From an uncultured Selenomonadaceae bacterium (GTDB lineage Bacteria; Bacillota; Negativicutes; Selenomonadales; Selenomonadaceae): a stretch of DNA of 42,569 nt. How positions within the stretch are numbered: the stretch's first letter is position 1; every line of letters begins with the position of its first letter. The notes under the pieces are model-generated. The model saw only the letters and a program-made list of their open reading frames with translations. It was not told where the DNA came from and made no database searches. Positions 16,556 to 24,698 of this stretch are shown here, one piece after another. A program made the translations under genes and the position numbers. The stretch spans positions 1 through 42,569 of the forward strand of contig CAJOHI010000002.1 of assembly GCA_905234365.1 (NCBI GenBank), read 5' to 3'.

Positions 16556-17050
16556 TTAAATATTTGGCAATTCTTTAAAAGCAGCTTCATAACCAACTTT
16601 GAAACATTTAAACATAAATTCTCTATCTTCTTCGCTTTGTATATCATTAATTTTATTTTTATTATGATTTGAATTATAAGCATTTTTTCCGTCAAAATAA
16701 AATTTTTGTGCCTTAGATCTTGAATTAGAAGGCATAATATTTGCACCTATTGGAAATATAAATTGACTCCAACTTCGTACAGTGGAGTTATTTTTTTTGA
16801 TTTTTATTGAATAGCAGTCAAGGTAATAACTGAGACTCTTGTAACTTCCTATGAAAATATAATTTTTATCAGTAACAGGCACTTCCTGCGATTTTTGATT
16901 TTGTATTTCTTTAGATTCAGATTCGTTTTCCTTTGACGTTTCATTAATAATAACTTTTGGTAAGTCATAAGCATTTGTAACGCTATTTACACAAAAAAAA
17001 CAAGCAAGCACTATTTTAACTATAAAGATTTTTATCAATTTTTTTGACAT
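16556..17050 (-). CDS. Small secreted protein of unknown function
   Basis: This 164-residue protein starts with a basic, hydrophobic signal peptide (about residues 1-27, ending near SVTNAYD). A polar, Glu/Lys-rich linker follows to about residue 55, then a folded part with YIFIGSYKSLSYYLDCYSIK. The SYYLD strand and the mixed beta pattern resemble the C-terminal domain of the secreted protein at 13949-15127, so the two may be distant relatives. I know no function. It follows the YopX gene with one base between stop and start, so both are one transcription unit. Confidence 0.7.
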   Translation of the reverse strand: MSKKLIKIFIVKIVLACFFCVNSVTNAYDLPKVIINETSKENESESKEIQNQKSQEVPVTDKNYIFIGSYKSLSYYLDCYSIKIKKNNSTVRSWSQFIFPIGANIMPSNSRSKAQKFYFDGKNAYNSNHNKNKINDIQSEEDREFMFKCFKVGYEAAFKELPNI

Positions 17051-17051
17051 T

Positions 17052-17507
17052 TTATTTAGCGCCTCTCTTTTTTTTAGCTTTCGTAGATTGCTTTTTTGAA
17101 TCGTCCTCTATAAATTCAGGATTTTCAAAAATATTACCGATAACTTTCATTTGCCACTTGCGAACATCTGCAAGAAATTTTGGAATTTTATCTTTGCCAA
17201 TGCGAAGGACAAAAGCACCGCGAAAAAAACTTACAACGCCTAGATTGCCATCATCTAATTTGATAATATCATCTTCGTAAATTTCATTTCCGCTACTATC
17301 AAAAAAACCTGTAAATTGTCCGATAGTTTTAGAATCAACACGATAACCTTCATAACCATTTTCATATACAAAAATATGTGCTTGTGGACCTGGATCTCCG
17401 TAAGTACCACGTTTCAAAAAGAATCCATAAATCCATACTTGTTTGATCTCACCACTAAAAATTTGAAAAGTTTTCAATCCACGATATTTAATCTCTCTTT
17501 CTGCCAT
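17052..17507 (-). CDS. YopX-family protein (phage-type)
   Basis: This 151-residue protein shows the YopX-family pattern: an N-terminal IKYRGLKTF, a central TIGQFTGFFDSSGNEIYEDDIIKL, and GVVSF followed by VIGNIFENPEF. YopX was first seen in the SPbeta prophage and the family is usually found in phages and mobile elements; its role is unknown to me. The last 15 residues are Lys-rich. No other phage gene is next to it, so it is either a remnant or a domesticated copy. It lies between a AAA/DUF4143 ATPase (upstream) and a small secreted protein (downstream), all on the minus strand. Confidence 0.85.
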   Translation of the reverse strand: MAEREIKYRGLKTFQIFSGEIKQVWIYGFFLKRGTYGDPGPQAHIFVYENGYEGYRVDSKTIGQFTGFFDSSGNEIYEDDIIKLDDGNLGVVSFFRGAFVLRIGKDKIPKFLADVRKWQMKVIGNIFENPEFIEDDSKKQSTKAKKKRGAK

Positions 17508-17549
17508 AAATAAACACCTTCAATTTTTTAAGTTATGTTAAAAAAATGT

Positions 17550-18749
17550 TTAAATATCATCAATTATAAAGTCAAAAATGTTTAAAACCTTTATACCATT
17601 ATAATCATTAATTTTTGGATAATCCATAGTTAAAATTATTTTATCGTACTGATCTTGAATGCGTTGAAGTGCGTTAAGTGCCTTTTTTAGCCTTTTTTTG
17701 TCTTCGGTTGTTGATATTACTTGCAGATACATCGGTTTAGAATCTTTTAATGCAACAAAATTAACTTTCATACTACCAATTTTACCAATAAAAAGTTCAT
17801 AATTTTGCTGAAAAAGTTTTATACAAAGTATGTTTTCCAACAAAAATTCATTTTCCAAGTCATTAAAGTTCGTAAGAACATTACGAAGACCTAAATCTGA
17901 GCAATAGAAACGTTCAGAACCATTTATTTTGCTTTTGTTTTTTATGTCATACCTTGAAATTTTTTTAAATAAACCGGATTCATCAATCATACCAAGATAA
18001 TTTTCCATTGTATAACTGGTCGTATTAAAACCAATACTTTTAAGATAATCATTAATGACTTTAGGTGTTATAGCCTGACCGATATTTATTGCTAAAAATT
18101 TATTTATTGAATTGAGCAAACTTACATCTCGAACACCATATCGAGCAATAATATCCTTATTTAATATGGTGTTATACATTCCAGACAACAAAGCGGGTAA
18201 AATGTCCTCATTTTTAATCGACTTCATTACAACAGGCAGTCCACCAAATTTCAAATATTTTTTAAAACTTGTTTCAATCTGATTAGAATTGCCGTCAGAA
18301 ATAATTTTAGTGTAATTATCAAATGAAACTGACTGCATTTTAATCAATTCGTAACGCTCAGAAAGAAGATGCAAAAATTTTTTTGAAAGTATACCGGAAT
18401 TTGAACCTGCAATATAAATATCTACAGGTGAACCTACAAAAAATGCGTTAATGGCTTTTTCCCAACCATTCACTCGTTGTACTTCATCTAAAAGCAAATA
18501 GGCTTGTTCAAGATAAGCAATTTTTTCACTAACAAATTCATAAAGTTGTTGAAAATCGAAAATTTCTTCCTGTTCCTCAAAATTTATGTAAATAATTTGT
18601 TCAGCAGACACACCGGATTTTTCCAAAGTTGCAGCAAATGTGTGCAATAATTTTGTTTTGCCAACGCCACGAATGCCAGTAATAACTTTTACTGAAAAAT
18701 CATCTTTACTTTGCAGCAATTTTTCCAAGTATACTTTATTATTTATCAT
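17550..18749 (-). CDS. AAA ATPase with DUF4143 domain (copy 1)
   Basis: This 399-residue protein has the AAA_14 plus DUF4143 architecture. Walker A is GIRGVGKT at about 25-32, Walker B is YLLLDEVQRV at about 84-93, and the sensor-like strand is YIAGSNSGILSK. The C-terminal half (about 200-399) is DUF4143, with MENYLGMIDESGLFKKISRYD and a nuclease-like LKDSKPMYLQVISTT segment. Proteins of this class are widespread and mostly uncharacterised; some are thought to act in toxin-antitoxin or DNA-related roles. A second copy lies at 22977-24185. It starts 42 bases upstream of the YopX gene on the same strand. Confidence 0.85.
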   Translation of the reverse strand: MINNKVYLEKLLQSKDDFSVKVITGIRGVGKTKLLHTFAATLEKSGVSAEQIIYINFEEQEEIFDFQQLYEFVSEKIAYLEQAYLLLDEVQRVNGWEKAINAFFVGSPVDIYIAGSNSGILSKKFLHLLSERYELIKMQSVSFDNYTKIISDGNSNQIETSFKKYLKFGGLPVVMKSIKNEDILPALLSGMYNTILNKDIIARYGVRDVSLLNSINKFLAINIGQAITPKVINDYLKSIGFNTTSYTMENYLGMIDESGLFKKISRYDIKNKSKINGSERFYCSDLGLRNVLTNFNDLENEFLLENILCIKLFQQNYELFIGKIGSMKVNFVALKDSKPMYLQVISTTEDKKRLKKALNALQRIQDQYDKIILTMDYPKINDYNGIKVLNIFDFIIDDI

Positions 18750-18899
18750 TATTTTTCACTCCAAACAGCTTTTACTTTAACTAATAGAGTTGTTTCACGC
18801 AATAATATAATTTATCTAATATTTTATATTATTTTGTTATTTTTTGCAAGTATAGAAGGAAAATTAAAATTTTCGGCGAATTATGAAGTAAAATTAATT

Positions 18900-18919
18900 A
18901 GTATATTTGATAGTATACT
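18900..18919. repeat. Inverted repeat upstream of the galM-like gene
   Basis: AGTATA (18900-18905) and TATACT (18914-18919) are perfect arms around TTTGATAG, 47 bases before the galM-like start. It could be a small operator. The rest of the 217-base region between the ATPase and galM starts is AT-rich with no other signal I can support. Confidence 0.35.
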
Positions 18920-18966
18920 TGAGAAAAATGTGATTTATCTTGTGATCGAAGAAAGGAGTTAATTTT

Positions 18967-19848
18967 ATGTTGTATACCTTAGAAAATGGTATCCTTAAAA
19001 TAACGGTTAATGATTATGGTGCAGAGTTAAAGTCAATAACCGGAATTTCTGATGGTACAGATTATCTTTTCGACGGCAATCCTCAATGGTGGAAATATAC
19101 TTCACCGGTACTCTTTCCAATTGTAGGTAAACTTGTAAACGGAAAATATCGTATTGACGGTAAGGAATATAATCTGCCAGGTCATGGTTTTGGTCGAATT
19201 TCTAATTATAATTGCATTCGTCAAGCGGATGATGAAGTCGTATTCGCTCTTGATTGGAGCAACGAAACTTTAAAGAGCTATCCTTTTAAATTCCGACTCG
19301 AAATTGCCTATATTTTACATGAAAATCGCGTTGAAATTATTTGGACTGTCAAAAATGTCGATGACAAAATTATGTATTTTTCAATCGGCGCACATCCTGC
19401 CTTAAAATGTCCAATCGTTGCCGGTGAAAAATTTGAAGATTGCTATTTGAAATTCAACGTTTCTGAAAAATGTTCGCGTATACCAATTGATATGAAAAGC
19501 GGTGCACTTACTCACAAACGTATCCCGACTATTGACGGCAAAGAATTGGATTTAAATTACGAACTCTTTAAAGGCGATGCGTTGGTATTCGACGATTTAA
19601 AATCCGATGAAGTGTCAATTTGTTCTCGTAAAAGCAGCAAATCTATTACACTTAAAGCAAAAGGTTTTCCATTTTGGGGAATTTGGACGCCGGATAAAGG
19701 TGGCGCACCATTCCTATGCATTGAGCCTTGGCATGGTCACGCTGATTTCATTGACTTCAAAGGAGAATTCAGCGAAAAAGACGGCATCAGATCATTACCT
19801 GCCGGTGAATCTTTCGACGCAGGTTACAGCTTCATAATTCAAGAATAG
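18967..19848 (+). CDS. Aldose 1-epimerase family protein (LacX/GalM-like)
   Basis: This 293-residue beta-sandwich protein belongs to the galactose mutarotase superfamily. Active-site features are visible: His at about 73 in PGHGFGR, a second His in IGAHPAL, and the catalytic-type Glu in CIEPWHG near the C-terminus. It would interconvert sugar anomers in the cytoplasm. The sequence is closer to the LacX-like branch than to classical GalM, so the true sugar is open. ATG 18967 follows AAAGGAG. It stands alone on the + strand, between the minus-strand ATPase unit and clpB. Confidence 0.9.
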   Translation: MLYTLENGILKITVNDYGAELKSITGISDGTDYLFDGNPQWWKYTSPVLFPIVGKLVNGKYRIDGKEYNLPGHGFGRISNYNCIRQADDEVVFALDWSNETLKSYPFKFRLEIAYILHENRVEIIWTVKNVDDKIMYFSIGAHPALKCPIVAGEKFEDCYLKFNVSEKCSRIPIDMKSGALTHKRIPTIDGKELDLNYELFKGDALVFDDLKSDEVSICSRKSSKSITLKAKGFPFWGIWTPDKGGAPFLCIEPWHGHADFIDFKGEFSEKDGIRSLPAGESFDAGYSFIIQE

Positions 19849-19975
19849 ACTTTATCATTGAACAATATTAACAAAAAATTTAACGTCATATAGAATAGTA
19901 AAAATTTTTCTACATGTCAATAAAAATATATCTATCGTTTAATATTAATTTTTTGTGATTCGAATAAGCAAAAAA

Positions 19976-20022
19976 GGCGCTTTTATACTTAAGGTTATAA
20001 TTTACCTTGAGCAAAAAGCGTC
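19976..20022. terminator. Bidirectional terminator between galM and clpB
   Basis: GGCGCTTTTATACTTAAGGT pairs imperfectly with ACCTTGAGCAAAAAGCGTC (20004-20022), giving a long stem. On the minus strand the stem is followed by a T-run (AAAAAA at 19970-19975 on +), so it should end the clpB transcript; it can also stop galM. Confidence 0.65.
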
Positions 20023-20027
20023 AAATA

Positions 20028-20043
20028 TTTTTCACGTGAAACA
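20028..20043. other. parS-like site 3 (intergenic)
   Basis: TTTTTCACGTGAAACA differs from the B. subtilis ParB site at one base (position 2). It lies in the non-coding space between the ends of galM and clpB, right after the shared terminator, so no protein constraint explains it. It is the most convincing of the three sites. Confidence 0.65.
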
Positions 20044-20111
20044 TAATAATTAAATCGCAAATTATTTAACTATATTTAAAAAAACATGCGTTATACGTCT
20101 TTTATGTAGTT

Positions 20112-22727
20112 TTACTTTGTTAAATTAGGTGTTTTTCTAAAAAGAAAATCTGTACCGTTATAATCAATCTGTACTGTCTCATTTTCGCGAATATCACCGG
20201 CAATGATTAATTTTGACAGCGAAGTTTCAACCGTATGTGTTAAAAATCTGCGAAGTGGTCTAGCTCCGAAGTTCGCATCAAAACCTTGATTGGCAAGTGC
20301 TTCAATCGCTTGATTTGTCCAGGTAAGTTTAAGTTTAATTTGCTTTTCAAGTCTTGCGCTCAAATTTTTAAGCAGAATTTCAGCAATAGCCTTGACTTGC
20401 TCTTTAGCAAGCGACTTGAATACAATAATGTCATCAATACGATTGAGAAATTCAGGACGAAATTGAGCTTTAAGCATTTCTTTAATGACGCTTTCGGCTT
20501 CGGCAAAATCTTTTTGAGTAATAAAGCCGATTTTCGCACGCTGCAAAATTTCCTGTGAACCGAGATTGGAAGTCATTATAATAACTGTATTTTTGAAATT
20601 GACAACGCGACCTTTTCCGTCCGTTAATCTTCCGTCGTCGAGAATCTGAAGCAATATATTAAAGATGTCGCGATTTGCCTTTTCGATCTCGTCAAGGAGA
20701 ATTACGCAATACGGTCTGCGTCTGACAGCTTCCGTAAGCTGACCGCCTTCATCGTAGCCAACATATCCCGGAGGCGCACCAATCAAACGTGCAACAGAAT
20801 GCTTTTCCATATACTCGCTCATGTCAATGCGAATCATTGAACGCTCATCGTCAAAGAGTGCTTCCGCCAAAGTCTTTGCCAATTCAGTTTTTCCGACGCC
20901 CGTAGGTCCGAGAAAGATAAACGAGCCAATAGGACGATTTGGGTCTTTAATTCCGGCACGCGCTCTGAGAATTGCTTCACTGACTGCTGTTACCGCTTCA
21001 TCTTGACCTACAACACGTTCGTGAAGTGTATCTTCCAAATGCAGAAGTTTTTCGCGTTCGCCTGTCAACATTTTGGATACCGGAATACCTGTCCAGCGAC
21101 TTACAACTCTTGCTATGTCTTCTTCGCCGACTTCCTCTTTAAGTAATTTTTCGCCTTTCGATTGAGCTGTAATTTCCGCTTCAACTGACTTTAATTTATT
21201 TTGAAGTTCCGGTAATTTACCATATTTCAATTCGGACAGCTTGCTCAAATCGTAAGCACGTTCCGCTAATGCCATTTGGTTATTAACGTCGTCAATTTGC
21301 TTTTTGATCTCGCGAACTCTAATAATTGATTGCTTTTCATCTTCCCATTTTTCACGAAGATTTCTTTCCTCCGTTTGCAGTTCAGATTTATCCCTATCAA
21401 TTCGCTGTAATTTTTCAATAGAGGCGTCATCCGTCTCTTTTTTTAATGCCTGCTCCTCAATTTCAAGCTGCATAATTTTTCTTCTGACTTCGTCGATAGG
21501 TGCGGGTAAGGATTCAATCTCAGTTCTCAACTTTGCCGCCGCTTCATCAACCAAGTCAATCGCCTTATCCGGTAAAAATCTATCAGAAATGTAGCGATCA
21601 GAAAGCGTTGCTGCACTCACCAAAGCAGCGTCTCTGATTCTTACACCGTGATGAACTTCGTAACGTTCTTTGAGACCACGCAAAATTGAAATTGTATCTT
21701 CAACCGTAGGCTCACCGACCATAACAGGCTGAAAACGTCGCTCAAGTGCAGTATCCTTTTCAATATATTTGCGGTACTCGTTGAGAGTCGTTGCACCAAT
21801 GCAGCGCAGTTCACCACGTGCCAACATAGGCTTTAAAATATTTCCGGCGTCCATTGCGCCTTCTGCAGCACCGGCACCAACGACAGTGTGAACCTCGTCA
21901 ATGAACAACAGAATTTGTCCATCAGATTTAGCAATTTCGTTAAGCACTGACTTTAAACGTTCCTCAAATTCGCCGCGAAATTTTGCGCCGGCAACAAGAC
22001 TTCCCATATCTAATGCGTATAACGTCTTATGCTTCAAGGATTCCGGAACATCACCGGCAATAATGCGACGCGCTAGACCTTCAACGATTGCCGTCTTGCC
22101 GACACCTGGCTCGCCAATCAATACCGGATTATTCTTGGTACGCCTTGATAAAATCTCAATCGTGCGTCTGATTTCTTCGTCACGACCAATGACTGGATCA
22201 AGTTTGCCTGTTCGTGCAGCATTTGTCAAATCGCGGCCGTACTTAGAAAGCGCCTGATAATTTTCCTCTGGATTATCACTATTTACATTTTGTTTACGGT
22301 TCTGTTTAATCGAATTTTGAATATTGTCTTTCGTCAGTTTAAATTCTTGACAAACCGCCTTACATTCGTTGCTGCCGTCAGTTGCAAGTGCTAAAATCAA
22401 ATGCTCAGTGCTGATATAATCGTCTTTCATTGATGCCGCATATTCATTTGCCTTACCAATTACTCGCGCCATGTCAACGCCCATTGTCAAACGCTCTTGA
22501 CCTTTGACACTTGGAATGCTGCTCAATTCTTTTTCGATTCTAACTTTGAGCATTGGCAAATCCGTTTTACAATCGTCAAAAATCGTTGCCAATAAACCTT
22601 CCGGCTCTTTTGACAAAACTGATAACAAGTGCATTGAATTCCATTCTTGATGATATTTCATTGCTGCGAGTTGTTGTGCCGCCTGAATTGCTGCACCTGC
22701 TTTTGCAGTAAATTTTTCGCCTGCCAT
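20112..22727 (-). CDS. clpB: ATP-dependent chaperone ClpB
   Basis: This 871-residue hexameric disaggregase rescues aggregated proteins with DnaK. The order is an N-terminal Clp_N repeat domain (about 1-145), NBD1 with Walker A GEPGVGKT and Walker [10 protein letters not shown], the coiled-coil middle domain (about 410-525) with its regular Glu/Arg pattern, then NBD2 with [10 protein letters not shown], and DEIEKA and ARPLRR in the C-terminal part. The middle domain separates ClpB from ClpC and ClpA. The frame opens at GTG 22736, but ATG 22727 follows TTGGAG with 8-base spacing. It is monocistronic, with its terminator at 19976-20022 and a repeated GTCAA motif in the upstream region. Confidence 0.95.
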   Translation of the reverse strand: MAGEKFTAKAGAAIQAAQQLAAMKYHQEWNSMHLLSVLSKEPEGLLATIFDDCKTDLPMLKVRIEKELSSIPSVKGQERLTMGVDMARVIGKANEYAASMKDDYISTEHLILALATDGSNECKAVCQEFKLTKDNIQNSIKQNRKQNVNSDNPEENYQALSKYGRDLTNAARTGKLDPVIGRDEEIRRTIEILSRRTKNNPVLIGEPGVGKTAIVEGLARRIIAGDVPESLKHKTLYALDMGSLVAGAKFRGEFEERLKSVLNEIAKSDGQILLFIDEVHTVVGAGAAEGAMDAGNILKPMLARGELRCIGATTLNEYRKYIEKDTALERRFQPVMVGEPTVEDTISILRGLKERYEVHHGVRIRDAALVSAATLSDRYISDRFLPDKAIDLVDEAAAKLRTEIESLPAPIDEVRRKIMQLEIEEQALKKETDDASIEKLQRIDRDKSELQTEERNLREKWEDEKQSIIRVREIKKQIDDVNNQMALAERAYDLSKLSELKYGKLPELQNKLKSVEAEITAQSKGEKLLKEEVGEEDIARVVSRWTGIPVSKMLTGEREKLLHLEDTLHERVVGQDEAVTAVSEAILRARAGIKDPNRPIGSFIFLGPTGVGKTELAKTLAEALFDDERSMIRIDMSEYMEKHSVARLIGAPPGYVGYDEGGQLTEAVRRRPYCVILLDEIEKANRDIFNILLQILDDGRLTDGKGRVVNFKNTVIIMTSNLGSQEILQRAKIGFITQKDFAEAESVIKEMLKAQFRPEFLNRIDDIIVFKSLAKEQVKAIAEILLKNLSARLEKQIKLKLTWTNQAIEALANQGFDANFGARPLRRFLTHTVETSLSKLIIAGDIRENETVQIDYNGTDFLFRKTPNLTK

Positions 22728-22810
22728 ATATATCACTCCAATCTAAGAGTTAAAGTTAATTTCAATTATTACAGCGTTTTTTCGCCGTCGAAAGTATACT
22801 AACACATAAA

Positions 22811-22833
22811 AGTCAAAAAGTCAATACGTCAAA
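22811..22833 (-). promoter_or_regulatory. Three tandem GTCAA repeats upstream of clpB
   Basis: AGTCAAA, AGTCAAT and CGTCAAA stand in direct repeat, with the GTC at 22812, 22820 and 22828, an 8-base period, about 85 bases upstream of clpB. They resemble half-sites of the CtsR heat-shock repressor (RGTCAAA), but known CtsR sites have a 10-base period. A TATACT box lies between them and clpB (minus strand, about 22795-22800). Confidence 0.35.
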
Positions 22834-22976
22834 TAGAAAATTTTTTATATTTATTGCAAAGTTTGTACCATATTGTTAAAATAATATAAATATATTACAA
22901 AAATATTTTTAATTTGACTTTAAATTGATTCGTAATTCAATTATTTATAAATTTCAAAAATTTTGGAAGTGATATT

Positions 22977-24185
22977 GTGAATTTGACGGACAGACCATTA
23001 TACTTAAATCGGCTTATGAATTATAAAGAACGTGACGAAATTAAAATTATAACCGGTGTCAGAGGCGTAGGAAAAACATCAATCCTAAAGCTGTTTCGGC
23101 AAAAATTGATTGACAGCGGTATTGACAGTGATTGTATAATTTCCATTGACCTTGAAAGCGTTAAGTATTGTTTTACTAGTTACGCCATTATTTTATACGA
23201 TCTTGTAGCTGGAAAAATCGTTAGTGGCAAGCGAAATTTTTTACTAATTGACGAAGTGCAGCGTGTCAACGATTGGCAAGAAGTAATTATCAAATTGAAG
23301 GCGAATTTTGATATTGATATTTATATAAGCAATTCCGGTGCAAGTATAATTGACGACGAATTTTGTGATAAACTTAAATATAAACCGCTTGAAATTCACG
23401 TTTTGCCGCTGTCTTTCAAAGAATATCTTGATTTTATTTCTAACGAAGGCCTAAACATTGACGTTGACAAGGCATTTGGCGATTATCTTAATTTTGGCGG
23501 CATGCCGATACCTTCAGCGATTGACAATCTTGGCTACTTGCGAAATATATTTTTCTCGACAATGGCTCAAGATGTTCTTGCTGGCAGTAAAATTGTCGAT
23601 AACAGCACGGTATTATTAATTGCAAAAATTTTATTTACTGAGATGGGTCACATTCATTCATTTAACAGTATCGGTAAAATTTTAATTGAAATTGAGGAGA
23701 AGTCGCCGTCTGTTCGTACCATTGAAAATTATATCAAAATGCTCGTTGACGCTAAATTATTTTATACGGTGCCGGTTTTTGATATTAAATTGAATTGCAG
23801 CTTGACGCGATATATTAAATATTATCCGGTTGATTTAGGAATTTACAGCTTGATGATTGGAAGTCACGAAATTTACGACAAGAACATTTTGGAAAGTATA
23901 ATTTATTTTGAACTGCTTCGATTAGGCGTTAAAGTTTCAACTTGCAAAATTGGCAATAAAAAAGTCGCTTTCCTCGCAGAGAGTAAAGACAACAAAATTT
24001 ACATTCATGTCAGCAATTCCGTTAAGGATTCAAACAACAATTTTAAAGCCAAAGAATTTTTCGCACCGCTCAGAGCAATTAATGACCATTATTCAAAATG
24101 GATACTCACCCTTGATAAAGTTTCTGCTCATTCTCAAGACGGAATCAGAATCAGTAATATAATTGACTTTTTGCTGGACGAATAA
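22977..24185 (+). CDS. AAA ATPase with DUF4143 domain (copy 2)
   Basis: This 402-residue protein has the same architecture as copy 1 at 17550: Walker A GVRGVGKT at about 27-34, Walker B LLIDEVQRVNDW, and a C-terminal DUF4143-type region with TIENYIKMLVDAKLFYTV. The sensor strand is changed to YISNSGASI, where copy 1 and the family have GSNS, so ATP sensing may be altered. The start is GTG 22977 behind GGAAGTGAT. ybeY follows 24 bases later on the same strand. Overall identity to copy 1 looks modest, so they are old paralogues and not a recent duplication. Confidence 0.83.
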   Translation: MNLTDRPLYLNRLMNYKERDEIKIITGVRGVGKTSILKLFRQKLIDSGIDSDCIISIDLESVKYCFTSYAIILYDLVAGKIVSGKRNFLLIDEVQRVNDWQEVIIKLKANFDIDIYISNSGASIIDDEFCDKLKYKPLEIHVLPLSFKEYLDFISNEGLNIDVDKAFGDYLNFGGMPIPSAIDNLGYLRNIFFSTMAQDVLAGSKIVDNSTVLLIAKILFTEMGHIHSFNSIGKILIEIEEKSPSVRTIENYIKMLVDAKLFYTVPVFDIKLNCSLTRYIKYYPVDLGIYSLMIGSHEIYDKNILESIIYFELLRLGVKVSTCKIGNKKVAFLAESKDNKIYIHVSNSVKDSNNNFKAKEFFAPLRAINDHYSKWILTLDKVSAHSQDGIRISNIIDFLLDE

Positions 24186-24209
24186 ATTAGCGATTGGAGT
24201 AATAAAAAA

Positions 24210-24698
24210 ATGGAAACAATAATTAGCAAAGAACCGGAATCCATAGAAATTAGCGCGACGATTGTCAGCGACATTAAAAATGCCGTAGAGCTGATTGGAA
24301 AACTCTACGACATTGAGGAAAGCGAAGTCAGTATAACTTTGACTGATGATAAGACTATTCACGAACTTAACAAAGATTATCGCGGAATTGACAGACCGAC
24401 AGACGTGCTTTCATTTGCCTTTCATGAAAGTGATGAACCGAAAATTAATTTTAACTCTGCTGATTTTGACGACGATGAAAATATCAACGTTGATGTGCTC
24501 GGTGATATTATAATTTCAGTTGAGCGTGCAGAATCACAAGCTGCAGATTATGGTCACAGTCTGCGCCGTGAAATTGTCTTTTTGACTGTACACGGAATGC
24601 TGCACCTTTTGGGATACGATCACATTGTTGAAGATGAGCGTATCGAAATGGAACGCGAGCAGACATTTATAATGGAAAAATTGGGAATTAACCGATAA
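24210..24698 (+). CDS. ybeY: Endoribonuclease YbeY
   Basis: This 162-residue zinc-dependent endoribonuclease acts in 16S rRNA 3'-end maturation and ribosome quality control. The metal motif HGMLHLLGYDH puts His at about 128, 132 and 138, and the upstream RPTDVLSFAFHE and DVLGDIIIS segments are typical. An Asp-rich loop (DFDDDENINVD) is inserted before the latter. ATG 24210 follows TTGGAG. The usual neighbours (phoH, dgkA, era) are absent. Its stop codon directly abuts the stop codon of the convergent sensor kinase, with no terminator between. Confidence 0.95.
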   Translation: METIISKEPESIEISATIVSDIKNAVELIGKLYDIEESEVSITLTDDKTIHELNKDYRGIDRPTDVLSFAFHESDEPKINFNSADFDDDENINVDVLGDIIISVERAESQAADYGHSLRREIVFLTVHGMLHLLGYDHIVEDERIEMEREQTFIMEKLGINR

